A stretch of 64,000 bases of DNA, taken from positions 1,302,001-1,366,000 of the forward strand of contig CP121470.1 of NCBI GenBank assembly GCA_030919125.1, read 5' to 3'. The notes under the pieces are model-generated. The model was given only the letters and a program-made list of their open reading frames with translations. It made no database searches and was not told the DNA's origin. The translations under genes were made by a program, and so were the position numbers. Positions 18,095 to 27,235 of this stretch are shown here, piece by piece (within the stretch, counting starts at the first letter, position 1; the number at the start of each line of letters is the position of its first letter). Source of the stretch: Methanoregula sp. SKADARSKE-2. GTDB taxonomy: Archaea > Halobacteriota > Methanomicrobia > Methanomicrobiales > Methanospirillaceae.

Positions 18095-20101
18095 TCACTT
18101 CCACTTCCCCACGATCTCCCTGAATTTTACCGCATCGCACGCGATCATCTCCTCCTGGATCCATGTGGGGAGTGCGTGCTGGACCCGGTTTTCAAGGAAC
18201 CGCTTCTCGCCGAGCAGCAGCACGCCCCGGTCCTCTGGAGTCCGGAGGACGCGGCCGAGCGCCTGGAGCGACTTGTTGATCGCGGGGAGCGTGTAGCAGA
18301 GGAACTCGCCCTCCTCCCCGAACTTGTGGAGGAAGTACTCGATCATCATCTTCCGGACCCGGTTGAAGGGCGCAAGCGGGAGGCCGACCACCATCGCGCC
18401 GTTCAGCATCTCGCCCCGGTAGTCGAGCCCCTCGCTCCACTTCCCTCCGCAGACCGCGAACATGACCCCCGACCGGCCCTGGGACGGGAGCGAGAGGAAG
18501 GTCGAGAGCTGTGCACCCGCATCGGCTGCATCCCGGGGCTCGATGAAGATCTCTCTTCCCCGGAGGTGCGGGACGGAAAGGTTCGCGAAGGATTCGAGGA
18601 TCTGGTAACTCGGGAAGTAGATCGCCCGGTTGCCCCGGAGCGCGGAGAACGCCCTGATGTAGTCCACGACCTTGTTCGTGTTCTCCTTATTCTGCCGCAT
18701 CGAGTACGCGGTCGTGATGTCGTTCGCTCCGCAGATGAGCCGGTTCTCTCTCGGGAATGTGTTCGGGAGCGAGAGCGTGGTGACGGCGAGGTCGCCAAAG
18801 TAGAGTTTCCGGAAACTCTCCACGGGCGAGAGCGTGCCGGATATCAGGAGGGAGCACGCGTGTGCCGAGCAGATCTCCCGGAGCGGGGCGGATGGGTCGA
18901 TGTTCCGGACCTCGAGCGTGACCCCGAGATCCCCTTTACGGTACACGGTGAGGAACGCCGGGTCCGTCGAGGACTGCGAGAGCCGGAGGAGGAAGGTCGT
19001 CAGCCGCTCGATAGCGGTCTCCCGGAACTCCCCGGCCTTCTGGTTCTTCTCCCGGATCGTCTCTGAGAGTCCGAGGAGCTCCTCCACGATCTCGTCCATA
19101 TCCTTGTAGAGCGAACCCCGGACAATCATCCGGTCAAAGATCTGCGGGTCGAACCAGTCCTCGGCTTCGGGCGAGTTCGCAAGTCCCCGGATGAACTCGG
19201 TGAGCCGGGGGAGGACGTGCATGACCGCGTCCGCTCCCTTGTGCCGCTTGCGCATCGTGGTGAGATCGCGGGCTGCCTGGTCGAAATCCCTCTCCTCTAA
19301 GGAGACGCTCTCGATGTTCGTGATGACATCGCCGCAGTTGTGGGCCTCGTCGATCAAGAGGAAGACATCGTGTGCCTCTACGCCAAGATTCGCGTACAGC
19401 TGCTCGCGGATGTCCCGGTTGAAGAGGTGGTGGTAGTTGAGGATGACGACATCGGTGTTCCGGGCCGCGTGCATCATCAGCTCGTACGGGCAGATCTCGC
19501 CGCAGAACTCCGAGAGTTCCCGGGGCCCGACCTGCTGCGCGATGACCCGCTCGGCCTTCGAGCGGAGCGCAGTCGAGGGGACCATCTTGAGGCCGACGGC
19601 GTCGCCGGGCACGAACATCTTGCTCTTGATGAAGTACGGGCAGATGAGCGGATGCTCCCGGTCCATCCTCCGGATCTGCTGGATGATGAACGGATCCTTG
19701 GACGGGATGAGGGCTCCCTTCTCGGCCCGGTCCCGCATGAGCGAGGTCGAGAATGCCTTGACACCCTCGCACCTGCGGTACACATCTCCTTCACCGCCGA
19801 GCGGGCACATGCTCCGCTTGCCCACAAGGTAAACCGCTTTCAGCTCCGGCTTCTTCTTCCGGACGAGTTCGAGCTCGCGGATGAAGGTGGTGAGCTGGCT
19901 GACGGTCCGGACCGCGACCACGACTTTTTGTCCCTTCCGCTCGGCGAGGAGCGAGGCGATCACACTCGATTTGCCGGAGCCGGTCGGGGCATCGATCATC
20001 GCGATCTCACCCTCGCGTGCGACCCCTGCCGCGACCTCGAGCATGTGGCGCTGGCCGGGCCGGTATTCCGTGTACGGGAAGTAGGTGTCGATGCTCTCCA
20101 T
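18095..20101 (-). CDS. XPD/Rad3-like Fe-S DNA helicase
   Basis: A 668-aa superfamily 2 helicase. The Walker A motif DAPTGSGKSS is at residues 37-46 and the DEAH box at 251-254. Four cysteines between them (Cys99, Cys111, Cys154, Cys204) fit the 4Fe-4S cluster of XPD/DinG helicases. The C-terminal RecA domain shows SGTLSPVESF near 420 and the arginine finger region QALGRVLRTPEDRG near 626-639. It should unwind DNA 5' to 3' in repair. It is co-transcribed with ogt. DinG-like naming is equally possible. Confidence 0.9.
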   Translation of the reverse strand: MESIDTYFPYTEYRPGQRHMLEVAAGVAREGEIAMIDAPTGSGKSSVIASLLAERKGQKVVVAVRTVSQLTTFIRELELVRKKKPELKAVYLVGKRSMCPLGGEGDVYRRCEGVKAFSTSLMRDRAEKGALIPSKDPFIIQQIRRMDREHPLICPYFIKSKMFVPGDAVGLKMVPSTALRSKAERVIAQQVGPRELSEFCGEICPYELMMHAARNTDVVILNYHHLFNRDIREQLYANLGVEAHDVFLLIDEAHNCGDVITNIESVSLEERDFDQAARDLTTMRKRHKGADAVMHVLPRLTEFIRGLANSPEAEDWFDPQIFDRMIVRGSLYKDMDEIVEELLGLSETIREKNQKAGEFRETAIERLTTFLLRLSQSSTDPAFLTVYRKGDLGVTLEVRNIDPSAPLREICSAHACSLLISGTLSPVESFRKLYFGDLAVTTLSLPNTFPRENRLICGANDITTAYSMRQNKENTNKVVDYIRAFSALRGNRAIYFPSYQILESFANLSVPHLRGREIFIEPRDAADAGAQLSTFLSLPSQGRSGVMFAVCGGKWSEGLDYRGEMLNGAMVVGLPLAPFNRVRKMMIEYFLHKFGEEGEFLCYTLPAINKSLQALGRVLRTPEDRGVLLLGEKRFLENRVQHALPTWIQEEMIACDAVKFREIVGKWK

Positions 20102-20722
20102 TGGGACTAAGATTGGCGCTCGATGATATTATGGGCGTCGGAAGGGAAGGTGAAAGTGTCGGGAAATCCGGATACTATTGCATGTATCGTTCTGTCCAGG
20201 GACGTGGATTCTGCGGGTTGGATCTCCGAAAAATTTGGCCGACTGAGTATCATGTTCTCCCGTTCAGAAGTGACCGGATGATGGTCAGAAAATTTTGGCG
20301 CACGTGGCGAACTTTATCGTCGTACACTTTCAGGATGTGAGAGAAACAGAATCAAGCGATTAATGATCATAAAACTTCTCTGAGAAATGAAATATCACCG
20401 CCTGCCCCGGGAAGATGCCCTTCCCCGAGAAGAAGAGATTCCTGTTCTTGGATCTCTTTTCGGATTGCGGGCGTTGCAATCATCATTTACGTCCATTCCC
20501 AATTTTTCGCAATTTCGGATCTTAACAACTTCTTTTTCTCCGAGGGACCTGGCTCGTTCAACATCTATTCCATCGGGTTGCAGGGATTTTGCGGTTTTTG
20601 GATTGTTCATGATCCGCACAAACAGAACCCCGCCGGGGAATGGGGCAGGATCGAACGGGATCCTCCCGGAGAGGTAACACCCCGTATACCTGCCCCTCCG
20701 TGCAGGGCCAGGATCATCAACC
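20102..20722. other. Intergenic region before purB, no recognised gene
   Basis: About 620 bases between the divergent helicase gene and purB. Open frames occur on both strands, for example 20395-20724 minus, but none resembles a known family or has a clear ribosome-binding site. I see only promoter-like A/T-rich patches. Confidence 0.4.
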
Positions 20723-20730
20723 ACTATATC
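20723..20730 (+). promoter_or_regulatory. TATA-box promoter of purB
   Basis: ACTATATC lies 23-30 bases before the purB ATG, which places the transcript start at or next to the start codon (leaderless or nearly so). Confidence 0.5.
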
Positions 20731-20752
20731 CCCTTACAACCAATCTGATCCC

Positions 20753-22093
20753 ATGGCAGTCCACCCCATCGAGGAGCGTTACGGCACTGCGGAGATGCGT
20801 GCCGTCTGGAGTGAGAAGAACCGGTTCTCGTGCATTGTCGCCGCAGAAGTCGCGCTTGCACATGCCGAGGCATCGCAGGGGATGATCCCGGCAGAAGCAG
20901 CGCTGGAGATCGACCGGTGCGCCCAAGAGGCTTCGCTCGAACGGGCGAAGGTGATCGAGGGCGAGATCAGCCACGATATGATGGCCATCGTAAAGGCGAT
21001 CTCGGAGGTCTGCGGGGATTCAGGGAGGTGGATCCATTACGGTGCGACCAGCAACGACATTCTCGACACCGCGACCGGGCTCCAGCTCCGGCACTCGCTC
21101 GATTTGATCGACGAGAAGCTCCGGCGTCTCCTTGGCGTCCTCCTGAAGCGATCGGAAGAGACAAAATCGCTGGTCTGCATCGCACGGACGCATGGTCAGC
21201 ACGGGGTCCCGACAACGTACGGGCTCCGGTTTGCGATCTGGGCAAGCGAGATCGGGAGGCACATCGAGCGGCTCGAACAGCTCCGGCCCCGGGTCGTCGT
21301 CGGGCACCTGACCGGCGCGGTCGGGACGCAGGCAGCGCTCGGCCCGAAGGCGATGGAGGTCCAGGAAGCCATGATGCGAAACCTTGGCATGGGATCGGTG
21401 GATGTCTCGAACCAGGTCATCGCCCGGGACCGGTACGCCGAGTACTTCATGTTCCTTGCCAATGTCGCGACCACGCTCGACAAGATCGGGATCGAGATCC
21501 GCACGCTCCAGCGGACCGAGATCGGGGAGGTCGAGGAGGCGTTCGGAAAGGACCAGGTCGGGTCATCGACGATGCCGCACAAGCGCAATCCCATCAAGTC
21601 CGAGCAGATCTGCGGCCTTGCCCGGATCATCCGGTCCGCGGTCGAACCGGCGCTCGGCAACAACACGCTCTGGGACGAGCGCGACCTGACAAACTCCTCC
21701 TGCGAGCGGATCCTCTTCCCCGAGGCATCGATCCTCACCGACCACTGCCTCCGGCTAGTGGCAAACGTGCTTGAGGGGCTGGTCATCAATAAGGCGGCAA
21801 TCCGGAGGAACCTTCTCTTCCTCCACGGGATCAATATGGCCGAATCGGTCATGATCGAGCTCACGAGAAGGGGGATGAACCGGCAGGAGGCTCACGAGCG
21901 GATCCGGATGGCGAGCATGCAGGCGCTTGCAGAGGACCGGTCTCTGGCAGATCTTCTCTCTGGAGACAGGGAGGTCGTGCGGTACTGCTCGAAGACCGAC
22001 ATTCTCGAGCTCCTCTGGCCCGATGCGTACATCGGGACCTCGGTGGAGCAGGTCGACCGGGTCAATCGGAAGCTCTCCGGCTGCAGCCTCTGA
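20753..22093 (+). CDS. purB: Adenylosuccinate lyase
   Basis: Catalyses two fumarate-releasing steps in purine synthesis: SAICAR to AICAR and adenylosuccinate to AMP. The 446-aa protein has the three family regions: TSNDILDTA (99-107), ARTHGQHGVPTT (144-155, with the catalytic His) and the signature SSTMPHKRNP (271-280). Length and motifs match archaeal PurB. It stands alone; both neighbours are divergent or convergent. Confidence 0.96.
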   Translation: MAVHPIEERYGTAEMRAVWSEKNRFSCIVAAEVALAHAEASQGMIPAEAALEIDRCAQEASLERAKVIEGEISHDMMAIVKAISEVCGDSGRWIHYGATSNDILDTATGLQLRHSLDLIDEKLRRLLGVLLKRSEETKSLVCIARTHGQHGVPTTYGLRFAIWASEIGRHIERLEQLRPRVVVGHLTGAVGTQAALGPKAMEVQEAMMRNLGMGSVDVSNQVIARDRYAEYFMFLANVATTLDKIGIEIRTLQRTEIGEVEEAFGKDQVGSSTMPHKRNPIKSEQICGLARIIRSAVEPALGNNTLWDERDLTNSSCERILFPEASILTDHCLRLVANVLEGLVINKAAIRRNLLFLHGINMAESVMIELTRRGMNRQEAHERIRMASMQALAEDRSLADLLSGDREVVRYCSKTDILELLWPDAYIGTSVEQVDRVNRKLSGCSL

Positions 22094-22918
22094 ATCACCC
22101 CCCAGTCTTTCCTTTTTTGCAGGTTGGCAGTCCGGTTGTCTTTCTGGCAATGGACCCTGGAATCATTTTCCGGGAAGACCCGGACTCTCCGGTTTTTCTT
22201 CGGAGATCACCCTGCACGTTTCTTTCTCCCGCCCCCAGCATTTTCACTCTCCGGGCCGGGATCTCGCAGGCTTTGGGGAGACTCTTGACTCATACCACCT
22301 TCGAGCTTCCGTCAAGGTGTATCTGAAACAGGTATTTGGCAGACTTTGAAGAGTACTTAGGCTTCCCGGGGGATCGTACCTGCGCATCGCAGGAAGGTTT
22401 TCCCTGTCCATCCGGCTGATATTTCCATCTGTGGAGGCTACGGTTACGATAAGGGAAGGAGGGCTCGTTTTCAGGAGGGGGGTGAAGGAGGCTTGCGAGA
22501 GGGAAGGGTCCGGGATAATTCACAGCAGAGGTCATCTCCCTCCTCCGTCCGCGAGCCGGTGCCGTCTTGCGGACGTGCCGAGGGTATTTGGGAGAAGATG
22601 GAGCCGGGAGGAGGGCGAGGGGATCTCCTGCACCCTCTCCCGGGGTTCGCGCTGGATTGCGCTCCTTCGGTCACGCGAGCGCCCGTGCAGGATCCCGTCG
22701 CACCCCGATAGAGAAGAGCCTCCGCAGATGCCCCCCGCGGTGCCATGGTGTGATCAGGATGAGAGGTTCTGCCCGGGTTCGCTCCATTCACACAGGGAAG
22801 GATGAATCTTTGGCGTTGCCGGTCGGGAAAAACGGGGGAGGTACAAAGAGATTGTGGGGGATTTTGTCGTGAGAGACCAGTTCTTCGAGACGCGATCTCG
22901 TATGGATCCGTACCCGGC
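22094..22918. other. Long purine-rich gap, no recognised gene
   Basis: An 825-base region between convergent purB and thrS. Open frames exist on both strands (for example 22431-22805 plus), but their translations are low-complexity, Pro/Arg/Ser-rich and resemble nothing known to me. The part at 22440-22640 is rich in G and A on the plus strand. I found no tRNA, rRNA, SRP or RNase P signature. Confidence 0.4.
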
Positions 22919-22933
22919 ACAAAAAAGAAAAAC
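22919..22933 (-). terminator. T-rich terminator after thrS
   Basis: On the minus strand GGTTTTTCTTTTTTGTG follows the thrS stop by about 25 bases. Confidence 0.55.
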
Positions 22934-22958
22934 CGGTCTTTGGGTTTCCCGGGAAAAA

Positions 22959-24794
22959 TCAGATGTACCGCGCTTTCCTTGACATTTTGCGTGGGGTATA
23001 GAGCGGCCGGAAGGGCATATCTTCGGTCTCCTTGTGGACTAAAGCGATCAGCGCCTCTGTGCTGAGGCTCTCCTTGTGCGGCTTGTTCGGCTGCGACCTC
23101 TTCCGGATGGTCACGGTGAGGTTTTTGCTTGCGCACTCATCATCACCGACAACGATAACGTAGGGAACCCAGTCCATGCCGGCTTCGCGGACTTTCTTGC
23201 CAACGCTCTCCTCGCGATCATCGAGATTGCACCGGATCCTTGCCGCATTGATCGCATCGCAGACCTCTGCCGCGAAAGCCCCGTGGCGCTCGGCGACCGG
23301 TACGACCCGGACCTGCACGGGCGAGAGCCATGTCGGCAGCGTCGGGACTGTCTGGGTGGAGATGTTTTCGAGGATCGCACAGATAACGCGCTCGACGCTG
23401 CCGGTAGGGGAACAGTGGAGGATCGGTGGGTGGACAAACGTCCCGTCTTCGGTGTGGTACTTGATGTTGAACCGGGCGGAGGACTCGACATCGATCTGGA
23501 CGGTCGGGTTCTCGATCGGGCGCATCTGCCCGTCAATTGCCGCGAGATCGATCTTTGCGATCCAGTAGTGGACCCGGTCGGAGAGGATCTCAATGAGCAT
23601 CGGGCAGTCACCATCCTTCACGATCTTCTTGACCCATGCCTCGTGCTGGGCATAGAAGTCCTTCGTGCACCGGAAGGCTGCAACAAGTTTTGTCTCGAAG
23701 TCCCGGCCGGTCTGCCATCCCATCGCAAGCTGCTCCTCGAAGCACTTTAACGCCTCCGTCATATCGGTACAGAGCGAGTGCATGTCCGGCATCGTGAACG
23801 CCCGGAGGCGTTTCAAACCGATCACCTCCCCCTTCTGCTCGTGCCGGAACGAGTAGGTGGAGAGCTCGTACATCTTCATCGGGAGGTTGTTGGGCGAGAT
23901 GTGCATGTCGCGCATGATCGAGAACATGCCGAAACAGGCCGCGAACCGGAGCATCATCTCCCGGTTGTTGGACTTGAACCGGTACTGTCGCTCGCCAAAC
24001 TTTTCGGCGTGCTCGTAGATCGCCTTGTCGCCGAGGTCGTACATAACCGGGGTCTCGACGGGGGTACCCCCGTATTCGAGAACGAGCCTGAGCACGTAGT
24101 CCGCAAGGAGATCGCGGATAAGTTTGCCCTTCGGCATCCACCGGAGGCAGCCGACATCGCTCGCCGGCTCGTAGTCGACAAGCTCTTTTGAGCGCATCAG
24201 GTCCACGTGGGCGGGCTCCCCGCCGACCGGGACCGCTACCCCGAGCTCTTTCTTGACAAGGCAGCCGAAGGCTGAATCGTCAGTGTAGTCCTTCCAGTCG
24301 TGCTGTTCTCCGTCCGGTGTGAGCACGAACCAGTCGTGGGTGACCTCTTTCTTCTCCTTCTTCGGTGCGGATTCGTCACCGGGAAGAATGGTCTTCGAGA
24401 GCTCCGAGAGCGGGTGGCCCTTGCAGGAGAGTTTGAAGGATTTGTACCATCCAAAAGGCGCCCGCTTTACGGTGAAACCTTCTGCGGCGAGTTCGGTCTC
24501 CAGTGCCTTTAAGACGGTGATCGCCAGTTCCGGTGAAGCCAGATCGCTTGAGAGGTGGGCGTACGGATAGATGACAATATTGTCGACCTTCACCTGGTCG
24601 GCGACTTTGTCGATCTCGGATACCGCCTGCCTCACGACATTTTCAGGATCGTCCCCGTCAACTGATTCCACGGCGCAGAAGACCGTGAGGGCTTCGGTCT
24701 GTGAGTCAGCAAGGACTGTACTCTCCTCAGCCATCTTGGTCTTCTTCTTTGCCTCGTATTCGATGTAGTCCGAATGTATCAAAAGAAGTCGCAT
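22959..24794 (-). CDS. thrS: Threonyl-tRNA synthetase, archaeal type
   Basis: Charges tRNA-Thr. The 611-aa protein starts with the archaeal DTD-like editing domain ([19 protein letters not shown], about residues 1-140), which removes mischarged serine, instead of the bacterial TGS/N2 domains. The class II catalytic core follows, with zinc-ligand segments around [12 protein letters not shown] (Cys) and [10 protein letters not shown] (His), and the motif 3 region [20 protein letters not shown] near 475-495. The anticodon-binding domain occupies the last 110 residues. Monocistronic, with its own terminator. Confidence 0.95.
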   Translation of the reverse strand: MRLLLIHSDYIEYEAKKKTKMAEESTVLADSQTEALTVFCAVESVDGDDPENVVRQAVSEIDKVADQVKVDNIVIYPYAHLSSDLASPELAITVLKALETELAAEGFTVKRAPFGWYKSFKLSCKGHPLSELSKTILPGDESAPKKEKKEVTHDWFVLTPDGEQHDWKDYTDDSAFGCLVKKELGVAVPVGGEPAHVDLMRSKELVDYEPASDVGCLRWMPKGKLIRDLLADYVLRLVLEYGGTPVETPVMYDLGDKAIYEHAEKFGERQYRFKSNNREMMLRFAACFGMFSIMRDMHISPNNLPMKMYELSTYSFRHEQKGEVIGLKRLRAFTMPDMHSLCTDMTEALKCFEEQLAMGWQTGRDFETKLVAAFRCTKDFYAQHEAWVKKIVKDGDCPMLIEILSDRVHYWIAKIDLAAIDGQMRPIENPTVQIDVESSARFNIKYHTEDGTFVHPPILHCSPTGSVERVICAILENISTQTVPTLPTWLSPVQVRVVPVAERHGAFAAEVCDAINAARIRCNLDDREESVGKKVREAGMDWVPYVIVVGDDECASKNLTVTIRKRSQPNKPHKESLSTEALIALVHKETEDMPFRPLYTPRKMSRKARYI

Positions 24795-24881
24795 CTATTC
24801 ATCTCCACATGAATCCGGTCATCCGTATACCATGGGATTTACCACTATTTACCCTCATTGCCTTTTCCGGTCTTTTTAGGA

Positions 24882-25115
24882 TCAGGTTCCCGATCTCCTG
24901 GTTGCGTGATAGCGCAATAAGGTAGCATTCTTCTGGCCGAGATACTTTGGATCGCCCTTCTGGTCGTCAAGATCGATGACCCGGTTTGTACCTTACGAAG
25001 TGGTTGCCAAGCCGGATATCCACCGAGTTGGGCTGCACGAGTTCTGGATTGTAGGGGTCGATCCGGACAGGGCCCCTTGCGATGCTATCGAGGAGATGTC
25101 AGTCAGAAGAATCAT
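24882..25115 (-). pseudogene. dcd: dCTP deaminase remnant
   Basis: The minus strand begins with MILLTDI from an ATG at 25115 with a GAGGGAG ribosome-binding sequence. After a one-base frameshift, dCTP deaminase-like sequence follows: [16 protein letters not shown] and [15 protein letters not shown], the conserved N-terminal region. A second shift leads to DQKGDPKYLGQKNATLLRYH, which matches the C-terminal end of the family. About 110 central residues, including the catalytic Glu and the triphosphate-binding loop, are missing. It lies 17 bases after the TrmJ-like gene, so it was probably the third gene of that operon. The enzyme normally makes dUMP precursors; this copy cannot work. Confidence 0.75.
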
Positions 25116-25132
25116 CTCCCTCAGGAAAGCGT

Positions 25133-25891
25133 TTATTCCTCTTTCGGGCTCCCGTCCTTCAAAGACCCCTCGCGGGCGAGCTCCCGGTCGAGGAGGGCCG
25201 GGTCCATATGCCACTCACTCCTGCGCAGGATCCCATGAAGCGTGCTCGCCTCCCGGATCGTCAGGTTCGCCCGGCCGAGAACCCTCCGGATAAGGATCAT
25301 GGTGTTCTCGCGCTTGAACGCCTGGTGGTGGATCGCGTCCAGGTACCGGTCGATGTGCCGGTACAGGTAGTTCATATCGGTCGGCGAGGCGAGCTGGTAG
25401 GAGGGAAGCGGGAGGTTTGAGAGCTCGTAACAGAGAACGCCAACCGCATGCGAGAGGTTGAGAATCGGATATTCTTCTGCGGTCGGGATGGTGCAGATCA
25501 TATCGCTTTTCTTTACCTCTTCGTTGTTGAGCCCCCAGTTCTCCCTTCCAAAGAGGATGGAGATACGTCCGTCAACATCTTTTATCCGTTCCCGCAGCTC
25601 TTTTGGCGAATAAAACGGCATCCGCATCGAGTGGCAGACCGATTTGCTGACAAGGCCCGTGGTCGCAATGACGATGTTGCTCCGGGCAAAAACGTCCTCG
25701 ATTGTACAGACTTCGGCTCCCCTGAGTACATCCTCCCGCGCATGGGAGGCGCGGGCATCGGCCTCGTTCCCCAGTTTGCAGGGATCCACGAGAACGAGGC
25801 GCGTGAACCCGAAGTTCTTCATGACCCGGGCTGCAAAACCGACATTCCCCTCGTACAGGGGGGCAACGAGGACGATATCGATCTCGGGCAT
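25133..25891 (-). CDS. TrmJ-like SPOUT RNA 2'-O-methyltransferase
   Basis: A 252-aa SPOUT-class RNA methyltransferase of the TrmJ/TrmH family, which in archaea typically methylates the ribose at position 32 of tRNAs. Motif 1 is NVGFAARVMKNFG (15-27), motif 2 is ISILFGRENWGLNNEE (about 109-124) and the knot motif 3 is YPILNLSHAVGVLCYEL (about 140-156), which bind SAM. A C-terminal extension of about 90 residues follows. It starts 10 bases after the GGGP synthase gene, so the two are in one operon. Confidence 0.88.
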   Translation of the reverse strand: MPEIDIVLVAPLYEGNVGFAARVMKNFGFTRLVLVDPCKLGNEADARASHAREDVLRGAEVCTIEDVFARSNIVIATTGLVSKSVCHSMRMPFYSPKELRERIKDVDGRISILFGRENWGLNNEEVKKSDMICTIPTAEEYPILNLSHAVGVLCYELSNLPLPSYQLASPTDMNYLYRHIDRYLDAIHHQAFKRENTMILIRRVLGRANLTIREASTLHGILRRSEWHMDPALLDRELAREGSLKDGSPKEE

Positions 25892-25901
25892 AAGAACACG
25901 T

Positions 25902-26585
25902 TTACTGGACCGCCTCTACCGTTGCCTTCAGGATGGCTGCGCCCTGGTCGTAGACAGCGTTTCCCACCACAATGGTGTCGGCGTACTCTGCCATCTGTGC
26001 CGCTCTCTCCGCGGAGTTGATCCCTCCCCCGTAATAGAGAAGGGACTCATCGAGTACCTCCGAGGCAGCCTTGACGAGAGCAGGATCGCCGAAGATCCCG
26101 CTGTATTCGAGATATATTATCGGGAAATGGAAGTAGTGATCTGCGATGGAAGCATATGCAGCGACCTCATCGGCTTTGAGATCGCAGCGGGCTTTGGTAA
26201 CCCTGCCTACGGAAGAGTCCGGGTTGAGGACGATATAGGCCTCAGGAACGATAAACTCCCAGGGAATTTTTCCGTGCTGCATCTGGACCCAGGCCTTATG
26301 CTTCCCGACAAGCCACTGGACATCGGTCGTGTTCATGACACTGGGGACAAAGACATAGTCCACATCCAGGAGGACGGCATCGGGGCCGGCCGGCTCCATT
26401 ACCAGGGGAAGGCCGTACGTCTTTACCTGCTTCTGCAGTTCGGTGAGATTCTCCCGGGTAACATTGAGTGTCCCCGAGAGCATCAGAGCATCGGTGCCGC
26501 TGGTCGCGATCGCCTCGATATCCCCAAATTTTAGCTGTTTGTCGGGATCGAGTTTGGTCACGTGCACCCAGTCTTTCCATCTCAT
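25902..26585 (-). CDS. Geranylgeranylglyceryl phosphate synthase
   Basis: Forms the first ether bond of archaeal lipids, joining geranylgeranyl diphosphate to sn-glycerol-1-phosphate. The TIM-barrel motifs are visible: HVTKLDPDK near the N-terminus, SGTDALMLSGTLNVT, YIVLNPDSSVG, YLEYSGIFGDP and LLYYGGGINS with the C-terminal phosphate-binding segment TIVVGNAVY. I place the start at ATG 26585 (MRWKDWVHVTKLDP) because family members begin there. The frame stays open to a GTG at 26633 preceded by GGAGGT, giving 16 extra residues, which cannot be excluded. Confidence 0.92.
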   Translation of the reverse strand: MRWKDWVHVTKLDPDKQLKFGDIEAIATSGTDALMLSGTLNVTRENLTELQKQVKTYGLPLVMEPAGPDAVLLDVDYVFVPSVMNTTDVQWLVGKHKAWVQMQHGKIPWEFIVPEAYIVLNPDSSVGRVTKARCDLKADEVAAYASIADHYFHFPIIYLEYSGIFGDPALVKAASEVLDESLLYYGGGINSAERAAQMAEYADTIVVGNAVYDQGAAILKATVEAVQ

Positions 26586-27211
26586 GTTGTTCAGTACATA
26601 CGCCCTTCTTGCCAATAAACCGGAGACCTTCACGCTGATTATAACAGACCTCCAGCCATTCCCCGGCTCAATGGCCTCAGCAGATTCGCGGCTTTCATCG
26701 TTCTTTCAACCTATTCCGCGCTTGAGAAACAATACGGGTCAGGGATCCCGACCGGGTGGTCAAAAACTCACCGATGAGGAAATACCGTATCGGCGCTCGT
26801 GTATTTGGCCTCGGGGCAGAAAAGACGATTCCTCCAATTTTGTTCAGGGATAAAAACCTGATTTCGTGGATGCGAATCCTCTTTCCGATCCGTACAACAA
26901 TCTCCTCCTTACATCTTTTTCCGGGAGATCCTTGGCATTACCCGGATAGAGATCGTCGGGAACGGGATTCCTGGCGAGGGCGCGAGTTGATGGTTCTTCC
27001 CCAAACCTCCAGGTTTTCGCATTGACGGGGCTGTATCGCTCAGGATACAATCTGAAGACCGTGACCTTACTTTACCAGGTGCTGACCACATATGAGGTAT
27101 GCATAACTCCTTGTCAAAGGTGTTCGACCGTCCAGAGAAACCGACCCTGATGGTTTTCCGGTAAAACCATTCGAGGAGGATGATCTCCGGGTCCAATCGA
27201 GCACGCACTCA
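26586..27211. other. Gap between topA and GGGP synthase, no recognised gene
   Basis: About 600 bases, minus-strand upstream region of GGGP synthase and downstream region of topA. Short open frames on both strands have no recognisable similarity. Confidence 0.4.
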
Positions 27212-27229
27212 GGAAAAAATATAAAAAAA
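27212..27229 (-). terminator. T-rich terminator after topA
   Basis: On the minus strand GGTTTTTTTATATTTTTTCC comes just after the topA stop. Confidence 0.6.
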
Positions 27230-27235
27230 CCGCCA

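Noticed and set aside
17909-19066. 385-codon plus-strand frame opposite the XPD-like helicase
   Set aside because: It is an antisense shadow of the helicase gene created by high G/C third positions; it is rich in Arg, Glu, Pro and Val with no domain.
20395-20724. 109-codon minus-strand frame upstream of purB
   Set aside because: No recognised similarity, no ribosome-binding site, and it would overlap the purB promoter.
22471-23136. 221-codon minus-strand frame at the end of thrS
   Set aside because: It overlaps thrS coding sequence in another frame and its translation is low complexity (Pro, Arg, Ser, Gly).
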